The notes under the pieces: model-generated
What the model saw: only the letters and a program-made list of their open reading frames with translations
Databases searched by the model: none
Told to the model about the DNA's origin: nothing
Part shown: piece by piece, positions 7,013 through 13,810 of the stretch
How positions within the stretch are numbered: position 1 is the first letter of the stretch
Layout of the letters: each line of letters starts with the position of its first letter
Origin: JABMRP01 sp964444795
GTDB taxonomy: Bacteria; Planctomycetota; Planctomycetia; Pirellulales; Thermoguttaceae
DNA: 13,810 nt
Assembly (NCBI GenBank): GCA_964444795.1
Contig: CAYUIQ010000230.1
Location: forward strand, 1 to 13,810
Direction: 5' to 3'
Made by a program: the position numbers and the translations under genes

Positions 7013-7024
7013 GTACGGCTCCTT
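6941..7024 (-). repeat. Duplicated translation-initiation region
   Basis: On the minus strand, GGAGC-CGT-ACATGAAGACCAC (start at 7012) and GGAGC-G-ACATGAAGACTAC (start at 6949) are near-identical and in frame, 63 nt apart. Both contain a ribosome site, an ATG and the codons for Met-Lys-Thr-Thr. Confidence 0.7.
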
Positions 7025-7053
7025 GCGGTGGGGGCTGGCGACCTGTATTGGGG

Positions 7054-7059
7054 GTTATA
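7054..7059 (-). promoter_or_regulatory. Possible -10 element of the DUF1963-like gene
   Basis: TATAAC on the minus strand lies about 42 nt upstream of the ATG at 7012, within an otherwise GC-rich stretch. No good -35 element is present at the expected distance, so the assignment is weak. Confidence 0.25.
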
Positions 7060-7097
7060 TCAGGACACGCCCCGGGAGGGTCGTGTTTTCATGGGGA

Positions 7098-7138
7098 GGC
7101 CTTTGGAGTGCGGTGACTTGTCATCGCTTTCTTTTTCC
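7098..7138 (+). repeat. Terminator-like repeat, copy 1
   Basis: This copy is about 40 bp and reads GGAGTGCGGTGACTTGTC, then ATCGC and a TTTCTTTTTCC tail. It contains a near-perfect 8-bp hairpin (GCGGTGAC / GTCATCGC, one mismatched pair) followed by a T-rich tail, the layout of an intrinsic terminator read on the plus strand. It is an inverted, slightly diverged copy of the element at 7193-7231. Confidence 0.7.
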
Positions 7139-7192
7139 TTTGGGCAGGGACTCCACTGGATGGTTGCCCTGATGAAGACCGCCCGAGTGTAT

Positions 7193-7231
7193 GGAAAAGG
7201 AAAGCGGCGACGAGTCGCCGCACTCCAAGGC
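7193..7231 (-). repeat. Terminator-like repeat, copy 2, after the CYTH gene
   Basis: On the minus strand this reads GCGGCGAC-TC-GTCGCCGC followed by TTTCCTTTTCC: a perfect 8-bp stem with a T-rich tail. It starts 3 bp after the stop of the CYTH gene and could terminate the dinB-CYTH operon. It matches copy 1 at about 30 of 35 core positions in inverted orientation, with about 54 bp of unrelated sequence between them. Both copies look like members of a dispersed repeat family rather than independent terminators. Confidence 0.7.
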
Positions 7232-7234
7232 GAA

Positions 7235-7786
7235 TCAACCGTTCTCCAACAACAACTCCAAATAACTCCGCCGTTCACTACCCGTTAGTCCCAACTTCTC
7301 GGCCAGCGAGGCGATGCATGCTTTGGCTTGCTCCAAGCCGTCTTTCTCGGCCATCAGTTCCAGTTCGCTGAATGTGCCGAGTTGAAAAACTTCGTCCAGG
7401 GTGATTAACACCGAGCGGTCTTGCCAGCGAAGCGTCGCTTTGCGGCGGTTCTTGCGGACCTCGGTTACGGGCGTGAAGCCGAGCGAATCGAGAAGATCCC
7501 CCCAGTCGGGCGTGCCCGGTTCCGGCGAGATCAACGGCAGTTCGATCTCGCGGCGGGTCTTGGTGGTCGCGTCGATCTTGGGGCCTTTGTAGGTGATGTA
7601 GCGATTCGGGCCGACTTGGCGAATGCGCAGCGCCTCGTCGGTAGCGGCGAAATCGCGGACCGGGTGGGCGTAGTACAGGTCGACTTCGAGTTGCGGCGGT
7701 TGGAGTTCGGCACCCAAGGCCGTGAGCGTCGTTTCCAATGCGGCCAGATCGGCCACCGGGTATTTTTGTTCTACTTCGTATTGCAC
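7235..7786 (-). CDS. CYTH-domain protein (class IV adenylate cyclase-like)
   Basis: A 183-residue single-domain CYTH protein of normal length. The N-terminal ExExK signature is present as YEVEQKYPV (E4, E6, K8). Basic and acidic residues of the tunnel-shaped active site follow: LRIRQVG and YITYKGPK in the middle, RREIELPL, then a late ITLDEVFQLGTFSELELMAE segment. CYTH enzymes act on triphosphates: class IV adenylate cyclase (CyaB), thiamine triphosphatase and inorganic triphosphatases share this fold. The full-length resemblance is closest to the CyaB-like group, but the actual substrate cannot be decided here. The start is GTG at 7786, four bases after the dinB stop. Its ribosome site (AAGGAAAGAG, minus strand, 7794-7803) overlaps the end of dinB, so the two genes are probably co-transcribed. 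Confidence 0.85.
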   Translation of the reverse strand: MQYEVEQKYPVADLAALETTLTALGAELQPPQLEVDLYYAHPVRDFAATDEALRIRQVGPNRYITYKGPKIDATTKTRREIELPLISPEPGTPDWGDLLDSLGFTPVTEVRKNRRKATLRWQDRSVLITLDEVFQLGTFSELELMAEKDGLEQAKACIASLAEKLGLTGSERRSYLELLLENG

Positions 7787-7790
7787 AGAT

Positions 7791-8951
7791 CTACTCTTTC
7801 CTTTCCATCGAGCCGGCCCGGCCGATCGAGGCGCGGCCGAATCGGTCTTGTATCTCGTCGGTCACCGCGTCGAGCCGGCTTTGACGGCGGTGCTCGTCGC
7901 GGTCGAACAACATCGCTTGGGTTTTGCCCGAGTCGTCCAGACCGCTGACGCCCATCCCCACAAGCCGCACCGCCGGATCGTTGCCCGGCAGCCGATCGAA
8001 GATGGCCGCGGCCGTCTGCCAGAGTTCATCGGTCACGTCGGTCGGCTCGGCCAGGGTTTGGCTGCGGGTGATGGTGCGGAAGTCGGCATAGCGGATCTTC
8101 AGTTGCACCGTTCGGCCACGCAGACTACAGCGCCGCATCCGCCGGGCAACCTGTTCGGTCAACTCCAGCAGCCACGATCGCAACACGCGGCGATCGGAAA
8201 TATCAACGGCAAACGTCGTCTCGTGCGATATCGATTTGGCCCGATGGTCGGGCACCACAGAGCGGTCGTCGCGGCCGTGGGCCAATTCCCACAGATGTTC
8301 GCCCGCGGAGCCAAACCGCTCGCGAAGCACCTCCACGGGCATCCGTCGCAGTTGACCAACCGTGTGAATTCCCATTCCATCCAACACACCCCGCGATACG
8401 CGTCCCACGCCCCAAAGCCGGCCGACGGGCAGCGGATCGAGAAACGCCCGGATTTCGTCTTCCGCCACGACCACGAACCCGTCCGGCTTGTCCAGGTCGC
8501 TGGCGATTTTGGCCAGAAACTTGTTCGGCGCCACGCCAACCGACGCGACCAGTTGCAGCCGCTCAGCGATTTCCTTCTTAATCTGTCGCCCAATCTCAAC
8601 CGGCGAGCCGAACAGCCCCCGGCTGCCGGTCACATCGAGAAACGCCTCGTCCAGGGCCAGCGGCTCGACCAGCGGCGTGTAGCGGTGGAAAACCTCGCGA
8701 ATTTGGCGAGAAACTCCGGCGTAGTGGTCGAGCCGCCCGGGAAGAAACACGGCCCGGGGGCACTTTCGCCGGGCCGTCCCCGCGGGCATGGCGCTGTGGA
8801 CACCAAACCGCCGGGCGATATAATTGGCGGCCGATACCACCCCCCTTCGATCGGGATCACCCCCCACAATGACCGGCCTGCCGGCAAGTTCCGGCCGATC
8901 ACGCTCCTCGATCGAGGCGTAGAACGCGTCCATGTCGACGTGAATAATCAT
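7791..8951 (-). CDS. dinB: DNA polymerase IV (Y-family)
   Basis: A 386-residue Y-family translesion DNA polymerase. The N-terminal IIHVDMDAFYASIE holds the first catalytic aspartate (D6) and the steric-gate aromatic (Y11, the position of E. coli F13). LALDEAFLDVT at 98-108 provides the second acidic pair (D101-E102). SVGVAPNKFLAKIASDLDKP and VGRLWGVG belong to the thumb and helix-hairpin-helix region, and the little-finger domain follows. QAMLF at about 345-349 fits the beta-clamp binding pentapeptide, followed by a LDAVTDEIQDRFG tail common in the family. The protein copies damaged DNA at stalled forks. The open frame continues to 9260, but homology begins at ATG 8951. No clear ribosome site precedes it, so the message may have a short leader. 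It is divergent from the thioredoxin-like gene; I see no obvious LexA-type palindrome. Confidence 0.95.
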   Translation of the reverse strand: MIIHVDMDAFYASIEERDRPELAGRPVIVGGDPDRRGVVSAANYIARRFGVHSAMPAGTARRKCPRAVFLPGRLDHYAGVSRQIREVFHRYTPLVEPLALDEAFLDVTGSRGLFGSPVEIGRQIKKEIAERLQLVASVGVAPNKFLAKIASDLDKPDGFVVVAEDEIRAFLDPLPVGRLWGVGRVSRGVLDGMGIHTVGQLRRMPVEVLRERFGSAGEHLWELAHGRDDRSVVPDHRAKSISHETTFAVDISDRRVLRSWLLELTEQVARRMRRCSLRGRTVQLKIRYADFRTITRSQTLAEPTDVTDELWQTAAAIFDRLPGNDPAVRLVGMGVSGLDDSGKTQAMLFDRDEHRRQSRLDAVTDEIQDRFGRASIGRAGSMERKE

Positions 8952-9065
8952 GGTAGAGTAAGTATAAGAAGCTTCAGGGCGCCCGTTCCATGCCCCCCCC
9001 AGGGAAACATGGAGCTCGTGTGGATAGGTCGCTCCGGCGGACCCATTATTGGCAAGGGAGATTCG

Positions 9066-9764
9066 ATGGCCGCACCGAAAAACGACTCGCCGGCAGCACC
9101 CGATATCGTGCCTCCGTATCCACCGTCTGCCGGGCAGCCCGCCCCTTGGCTCACCTGGGTTGTGCTGGGCGTGACGGCCTTGATCGTTATCGGCATCTTC
9201 AAGTTTCGGCCGTTCGGCACTCCCGATCCGCGCCAGCATCCGGCGGTCGAGCAATCTCAACCGCTGCCCGCAGTCGATCTGGTCAAGCTAACGGGCGACG
9301 GGCCCCCGTTGGTCACCAACGCCCATCTGGCCGGGAAGGCGGTGCTGATCAACTTCTGGGCGACCTGGTGCGGGCCGTGCCGGTCGGAGTTTCCTCATAT
9401 CGTGGCCTTGCAGGAGAAATTCGGCGGGCGCGACGATTTTCGTGTCCTGTCGATTTCGTGCGAAGCGAACCAGAAGAAACCAGATGCTCCCCGAGAAGAC
9501 CCGGCCGCCCTTCTGAAGGAGGACACGGTGGCGTTTCTCAAATACTTCGAGGTCGGCGACGACTTTCCCGTCTACGCGGATCCCCTCTGGACAACGCGAA
9601 TCGGTTTCCTCCAGGCCGACCTATTCAAAGGTCTTCCCGCCTCGATCCTCGTCGACCGTCAAGGCGTTGTCCGCTCCGTCTGGTCCGGTTACCGCGCGGG
9701 CATGGAAGAAGAAATGGAAGCGTTGATCGTCGAAGTGCTCGCGGAAAGCAAGCCGGGCGAGTAG
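9066..9764 (+). CDS. Membrane-anchored TlpA/ResA-like thioredoxin
   Basis: A 232-residue protein with a Pro-rich N-terminus, one membrane segment at about 29-46, a short linker, and a TlpA/ResA-type thioredoxin domain from about 65. LINFWATWCGPCRSEFP (about 94-110) contains the redox pair C102-C105. The cis-proline side is FKGLPASILVDRQGVV. An insertion relative to plain thioredoxin includes VLSISCEANQKKPD, with an extra cysteine at 132, and an acidic LLKEDTVAFLKYFEVGDDFPVYAD stretch. It would face the periplasm and act as a thiol reductant, for example in cytochrome c maturation or disulfide control. The start at 9066 is chosen because GGGAG (9056-9060) is 5 nt upstream; an in-frame ATG at 9009 has weaker support. 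It converges on the ThiE fusion gene with only 17 bp between the stops. Confidence 0.9.
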   Translation: MAAPKNDSPAAPDIVPPYPPSAGQPAPWLTWVVLGVTALIVIGIFKFRPFGTPDPRQHPAVEQSQPLPAVDLVKLTGDGPPLVTNAHLAGKAVLINFWATWCGPCRSEFPHIVALQEKFGGRDDFRVLSISCEANQKKPDAPREDPAALLKEDTVAFLKYFEVGDDFPVYADPLWTTRIGFLQADLFKGLPASILVDRQGVVRSVWSGYRAGMEEEMEALIVEVLAESKPGE

Positions 9765-9775
9765 TGTTGCCCGGC
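9752..9775. terminator. Inverted repeat across the convergent stops
   Basis: GCCGGGC (9752-9758) and GCCCGGC (9769-9775) form a 7-bp stem around a 10-nt loop that contains the thioredoxin-like stop codon. It lies in the tight convergent junction with the ThiE fusion gene, so it could serve as a bidirectional terminator. There is no T-run on the plus strand. Confidence 0.4.
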
Positions 9776-9781
9776 AAACGT

Positions 9782-11413
9782 TTATCTCCGCAGTCTCTCG
9801 CTCATTTCTACCGCGGCGGCGGCCGGGTCGGCGGCCGAGAGAATGGCGCCGCTGGTGGCAATGCGGCCGATGCCGGTGGCCAGCACGTCTTCGACGCGGT
9901 CTTGCGTGATGCCGCCGATGGCGAACGCCGGGAGACGGATCTCGTGGGCGACCTGTTCGAGTAGTCCCAGGCCCGGGAAATGGTCGAACTGCTTGGTCGT
10001 CGAACCGAACGTGGGCCCAACGCCGATGTAGCTAGCCCCGTCGAGTACGGCCTGGCGAGCCTGCTGGATCGAGTGGGTCGACACACCCACGAGTCGATCC
10101 GGCCCGACGATCGTCCGCGCATCCTTGACCGTCAACTCCTCCTGACCGACGTGAACGCCGTCGGCCCGGGCCAACACGGCCAGGTCGGGGCGATCGTTCA
10201 CGATCATCAGCGTATCGCTTCCGGCGGTCAGTTCCCGCAGCAGGCGTGCCCGATCGAGTAGCCGACGGTCGTCGAGCGTCTTGTCGCGAAGTTGCAGCAC
10301 GTCAACACCAGCCTCCACCAACTCGCCAGCCAGCCGCGTGAACTCCTCCAGCGTCGGCCGGCCATCGATCAACACGTAAAGCCGGCAGTGGCCCAGGCGG
10401 AGAAGGCTGTCGCCGGTCGCGTGGACCGCCCGCTGCAGCGTATACGCTCGATAGCGCAATTGCTCGGCACGCGCGGCCAGATCGACGTCGATAATCTTGC
10501 CAAACTCCTCCAGACTGCGCAGCGCCTCCTGAAGGCGCACGAAATTGGCCGTCATCACGCCCGCCCCGCCGGCCCGATCGAACTCGCCGGGCGCGGTCAG
10601 CGGGGTACCCACGTCGGCTTGGGTCTCCCGGGCGGCCAGCCGGTGCGTGGTCGACACGCCGGCCAGCGCGTCGCGCAGGTCGTGGCGCATCTGCTTCAGG
10701 GCAGCCGTTAGATGCCGGTCGTCGAGCACGAAGCGGACGTAGTCCTCGACCACGCGCAGCCCTTCCCGCGCACGATTGGCCGAAGCGTCGATCACCCGCA
10801 GCGCGCCCAAGTGTCCGCCGGAAGTAGAAGCCCCCTTCGCTAGGGCGTTGCCCGAACGGTCGTCTTCCCGATCGAGGGTCGACGGAGTATCTTTCGGCAT
10901 ATCGAGGGGTGGTCCGATCACCGCCTCTTCGAGGGACCCTACGGGCGAAAGATCCGTCGAGGGCCCATCGTAGGGGTGGATTTCTCGTTGCAGCATGTCG
11001 GCATCAAGGCCGTGAGCGTGCAGCCATCGCCCCACTTCGTGGTCGGAAGCCGTCAACCCCAATAGCAGGTGCTCGGTCGCCAGCACCGATGGCCGGCGAG
11101 GGGCCAATCGCCGGATGGCCGCCGCCAGCGTGGTGCGAAGCCGGGCAACGATGTTCTCCAGCGACTGGGGCTCGGCGCTGGCCGGCCGGATTGGACGGCT
11201 CGAATCGGCCGGCGGCGAAGTGGGCCACCGCCGCTCGACTATCTCGGGGTCAATGTGGCACTCGGCCAGGACCCCCGCGGCGCGGGTTTCCGTTTCCTCC
11301 AACAACCCCAGGAGAAGGGCAACGGGCGCGAAATCTGCAGAATCGGCATGACCGGATCGTCGCTCGGCGGCGGCGAGACAGCGTAGCGCGGCTGGCGTAA
11401 ACTGGTAGTCCAT
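9782..11413 (-). CDS. thiE: Clp_N-ThiD2-ThiE fusion: thiamine phosphate synthase
   Basis: A 543-residue three-part protein, more than twice the usual ThiE length. Residues 1-62 and about 86-146 are two degenerate copies of the ClpA/ClpC N-domain repeat (QFTPAALRCLAAAERRS...LLLGLLEE, then ATEHLLLGLTASDHEVGRWL). A polar, low-complexity linker (about 147-200) follows. Residues ~203-330 match ThiD2, a monofunctional hydroxymethylpyrimidine-phosphate kinase domain, with RVIDASANRAREGLRVVEDY at 206-225, MRHDLRDAL, and FVRLQEALRSLEEFGKI. Residues ~343-543 are ThiE: QLRDK 374-378, NDR 406-408, HVGQEEL 421-427, GVSTHS, GVGPTFGSTTK 464-474 and AIGGI 498-502. The ThiD2 and ThiE parts would catalyse consecutive steps, HMP-P to HMP-PP and then joining with the thiazole phosphate to give thiamine phosphate. 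The Clp_N part is odd and its role is unknown. ATG 11413 is preferred over an upstream TTG (11446) because the Clp-like domain starts there. Divergent from the clpC operon. Confidence 0.92.
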   Translation of the reverse strand: MDYQFTPAALRCLAAAERRSGHADSADFAPVALLLGLLEETETRAAGVLAECHIDPEIVERRWPTSPPADSSRPIRPASAEPQSLENIVARLRTTLAAAIRRLAPRRPSVLATEHLLLGLTASDHEVGRWLHAHGLDADMLQREIHPYDGPSTDLSPVGSLEEAVIGPPLDMPKDTPSTLDREDDRSGNALAKGASTSGGHLGALRVIDASANRAREGLRVVEDYVRFVLDDRHLTAALKQMRHDLRDALAGVSTTHRLAARETQADVGTPLTAPGEFDRAGGAGVMTANFVRLQEALRSLEEFGKIIDVDLAARAEQLRYRAYTLQRAVHATGDSLLRLGHCRLYVLIDGRPTLEEFTRLAGELVEAGVDVLQLRDKTLDDRRLLDRARLLRELTAGSDTLMIVNDRPDLAVLARADGVHVGQEELTVKDARTIVGPDRLVGVSTHSIQQARQAVLDGASYIGVGPTFGSTTKQFDHFPGLGLLEQVAHEIRLPAFAIGGITQDRVEDVLATGIGRIATSGAILSAADPAAAAVEMSERLRR

Positions 11414-11693
11414 GACACCCCAGCACGGGTCAAGCCCGCAACCCAAAAGAACTTAGAGACATGCACCCTCGGCGTATGCACGTGACGACATCAGATACCA
11501 ATGTGGCAGAAAATCTCGCGGGCCGCAACGGACGGCCCATCGGATCACCCCCACCGTCGGAAGAACCCATCGGCCGACTCTAACTCAAAGTGGCCCTTTC
11601 AGTTGGCTTGATTCAATCCATTTTTAGAGCTACAATTCCGTGGCCGGAAATGTGGACCCTTTTTCGTGGCGTCAGGAAGGAACCTCTACTTCG
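11414..11693. other. Divergent intergenic region between thiE and the clpC operon
   Basis: About 280 bp without a supported ORF. It holds the strong rightward promoter at 11608-11636 and, on the minus strand, a GGGGT-like weak ribosome site before the ThiE fusion start. I see no thiamine riboswitch core (CUGAGA / ACCUGA / GGNNAACC-type elements) in the thiE leader. Confidence 0.6.
11608..11636 (+). promoter_or_regulatory. Near-consensus sigma70-type promoter of the TPR-clpC operon
   Basis: TTGATT (11608-11613) and TACAAT (11631-11636) are separated by exactly 17 bp, and the stretch between is AT-rich. Transcription would start near 11643. That rules out a GTG at 11640 as the start of the TPR gene and supports ATG at 11694 with a leader of about 50 nt. 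No CIRCE or CtsR-like box was seen near it. Confidence 0.75.
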
Positions 11694-12305
11694 ATGCACA
11701 GGATGTGGTGGGCAACCCGTTTGTGGCCAGGGCTTCCGGCGATGTGCGCGCAAGGAGCCTGGTCGGCCTTGGGGCTGGCGGTGCTGTTCGCGGCACTGCT
11801 GAATCTGGCCCTCGTGTCGACATTCGTCTGGACGGATTGGCTCCCCTGGGGAGTCGGCGTGGGGTTATGGACGATTGTTGCGGCCCTCTGGGTGGTCTCC
11901 GCATTGTGGGGTAGCTCGGGAGACCGCTTTCCCGGCTCTTCGGCGGAAGACGACGGCGAAACGACGCCCTTTGCCGAAGCGGTCGACCATTATTTGAAAG
12001 GAAACCGGTTCGAGGCGGAGCATCTGCTGGGCAAGCTGCTAAACGAGGACCCGCGAGATGCCGAAGCCCGATTGCTACTGGCAACGTTGTTTCGGCACAT
12101 CGGCCGATTCGACGAGGCGGCCACTCAACTGCAGTGGCTTCTCCGCCTGGAAAGCGCCGGCAAGTGGGAAACGGAAATCCAACGAGAATTCAAACTGCTC
12201 GACCGAGCCCGGCACGACTCGCCGGACCGGTCGGAAGAAGATGAAACGGAACAGGCGCGGGAACCATCGCCGGACGATCACGACGACGTGGTACACGCCG
12301 CATAA
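11694..12305 (+). CDS. Two-TM protein with TPR-like repeats, upstream of clpC
   Basis: A 203-residue protein of unknown function. A short Trp/Met-rich N-terminus is followed by two hydrophobic segments (about 23-44 and 51-73), then an acidic linker. Next comes a cytoplasmic helical region with at least two TPR-like repeats: AVDHYLKGNRFEAEHLLGKLL at 96-116 and ARLLLATLFRHIGRFDEAATQLQWLL at 125-150. The tail (172-203) is strongly acidic and probably disordered. TPRs usually mediate protein contacts; the partner is unknown, though ClpC encoded 65 bp downstream is an obvious candidate for co-function. ATG 11694 is preferred given the mapped promoter. AAGGAA lies about 12 nt upstream, slightly far, and an in-frame ATG at 11703 is also possible. 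Confidence 0.75.
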   Translation: MHRMWWATRLWPGLPAMCAQGAWSALGLAVLFAALLNLALVSTFVWTDWLPWGVGVGLWTIVAALWVVSALWGSSGDRFPGSSAEDDGETTPFAEAVDHYLKGNRFEAEHLLGKLLNEDPRDAEARLLLATLFRHIGRFDEAATQLQWLLRLESAGKWETEIQREFKLLDRARHDSPDRSEEDETEQAREPSPDDHDDVVHAA

Positions 12306-12330
12306 GCGACGATCTGTCCGGCGAAAGACG

Positions 12331-12348
12331 AGCGGGCCACGGCCCGCT
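12331..12348 (+). terminator. Hairpin in the TPR-clpC gap
   Basis: AGCGGGC (12331-12337) pairs with GCCCGCT (12342-12348) around a CACG loop. It sits 10 nt before the clpC ribosome site. There is no T-run, so full termination is doubtful. A leader structure, attenuator or mRNA processing and stability element is equally plausible. Confidence 0.4.
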
Positions 12349-12370
12349 TGAACAAAATGGAGAATGAGCA

Positions 12371-13810
<1,440 letters not shown>

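Noticed and set aside
7722..9065. Large N-terminal extension of the thioredoxin-like frame
   Set aside because: It runs antisense to dinB and is His/Gln/Arg-rich. A strong GGGAG site and ATG at 9066 define the real start.
8952..9260. Upstream extension of the DinB frame
   Set aside because: Family homology begins exactly at IIHVDMDAFYAS, and the extension runs antisense to the thioredoxin-like gene.
11414..11607. TPP riboswitch ahead of the thiE fusion
   Set aside because: I looked for the conserved thiamine-box elements on the minus strand and could not find them.
11447..12370. CIRCE or CtsR operator controlling clpC
   Set aside because: No TTAGCACTC-N9-GAGTGCTAA or CtsR-type heptad repeats were seen.

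Overview
This 13.8 kb window is GC-rich bacterial chromosome, densely coded on both strands. It has no rRNA, tRNA, CRISPR array or insertion sequence that I could recognise. The gene content suggests a member of the Planctomycetota, perhaps Pirellulales-like: a ThiD2-ThiE thiamine fusion, an HprK-related kinase / PqqD-like / nucleotidyltransferase cassette, ClpC, and weakly organised operons. That assignment is inference from gene content, not from a marker gene.

Layout. Positions 71-2890 hold two minus-strand membrane genes, an FtsX/MacB-type ABC permease and an MFS transporter. A divergent intergenic region of about 400 bp (2891-3297) carries promoter-like AT-rich sequence and short repeats. 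Positions 3298-6041 form a compact plus-strand operon of four genes: a small protein with a twin-arginine-type signal and an acidic SGDGD-repeat tail, a 90-residue PqqD-like protein, an HprK-related kinase and an NTP_transf_5 nucleotidyltransferase. The last three match what I know as the 'HPr-rel-A system', which has no established function. The small protein is a good candidate for its substrate. Positions 6110-7012 (minus) encode a DUF1963/YwqG-like protein in visibly lower-GC DNA with a duplicated translation start. Two inverted, terminator-like repeat copies follow (7098-7231). Then come a CYTH-domain protein and DNA polymerase IV (minus, apparently one operon), and a divergent membrane-anchored TlpA/ResA-like thioredoxin (plus).

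Positions 9782-11413 (minus) encode an unusual three-part protein: a degenerate double Clp N-domain, ThiD2 (HMP-P kinase) and ThiE (thiamine phosphate synthase). Divergent from it, behind a near-consensus sigma70-like promoter, are a two-TM TPR protein and clpC, which runs off the window's right edge.

The two most interesting items are the four-gene kinase/PqqD/nucleotidyltransferase operon with its putative substrate, and the Clp_N-ThiD2-ThiE fusion lying next to clpC.
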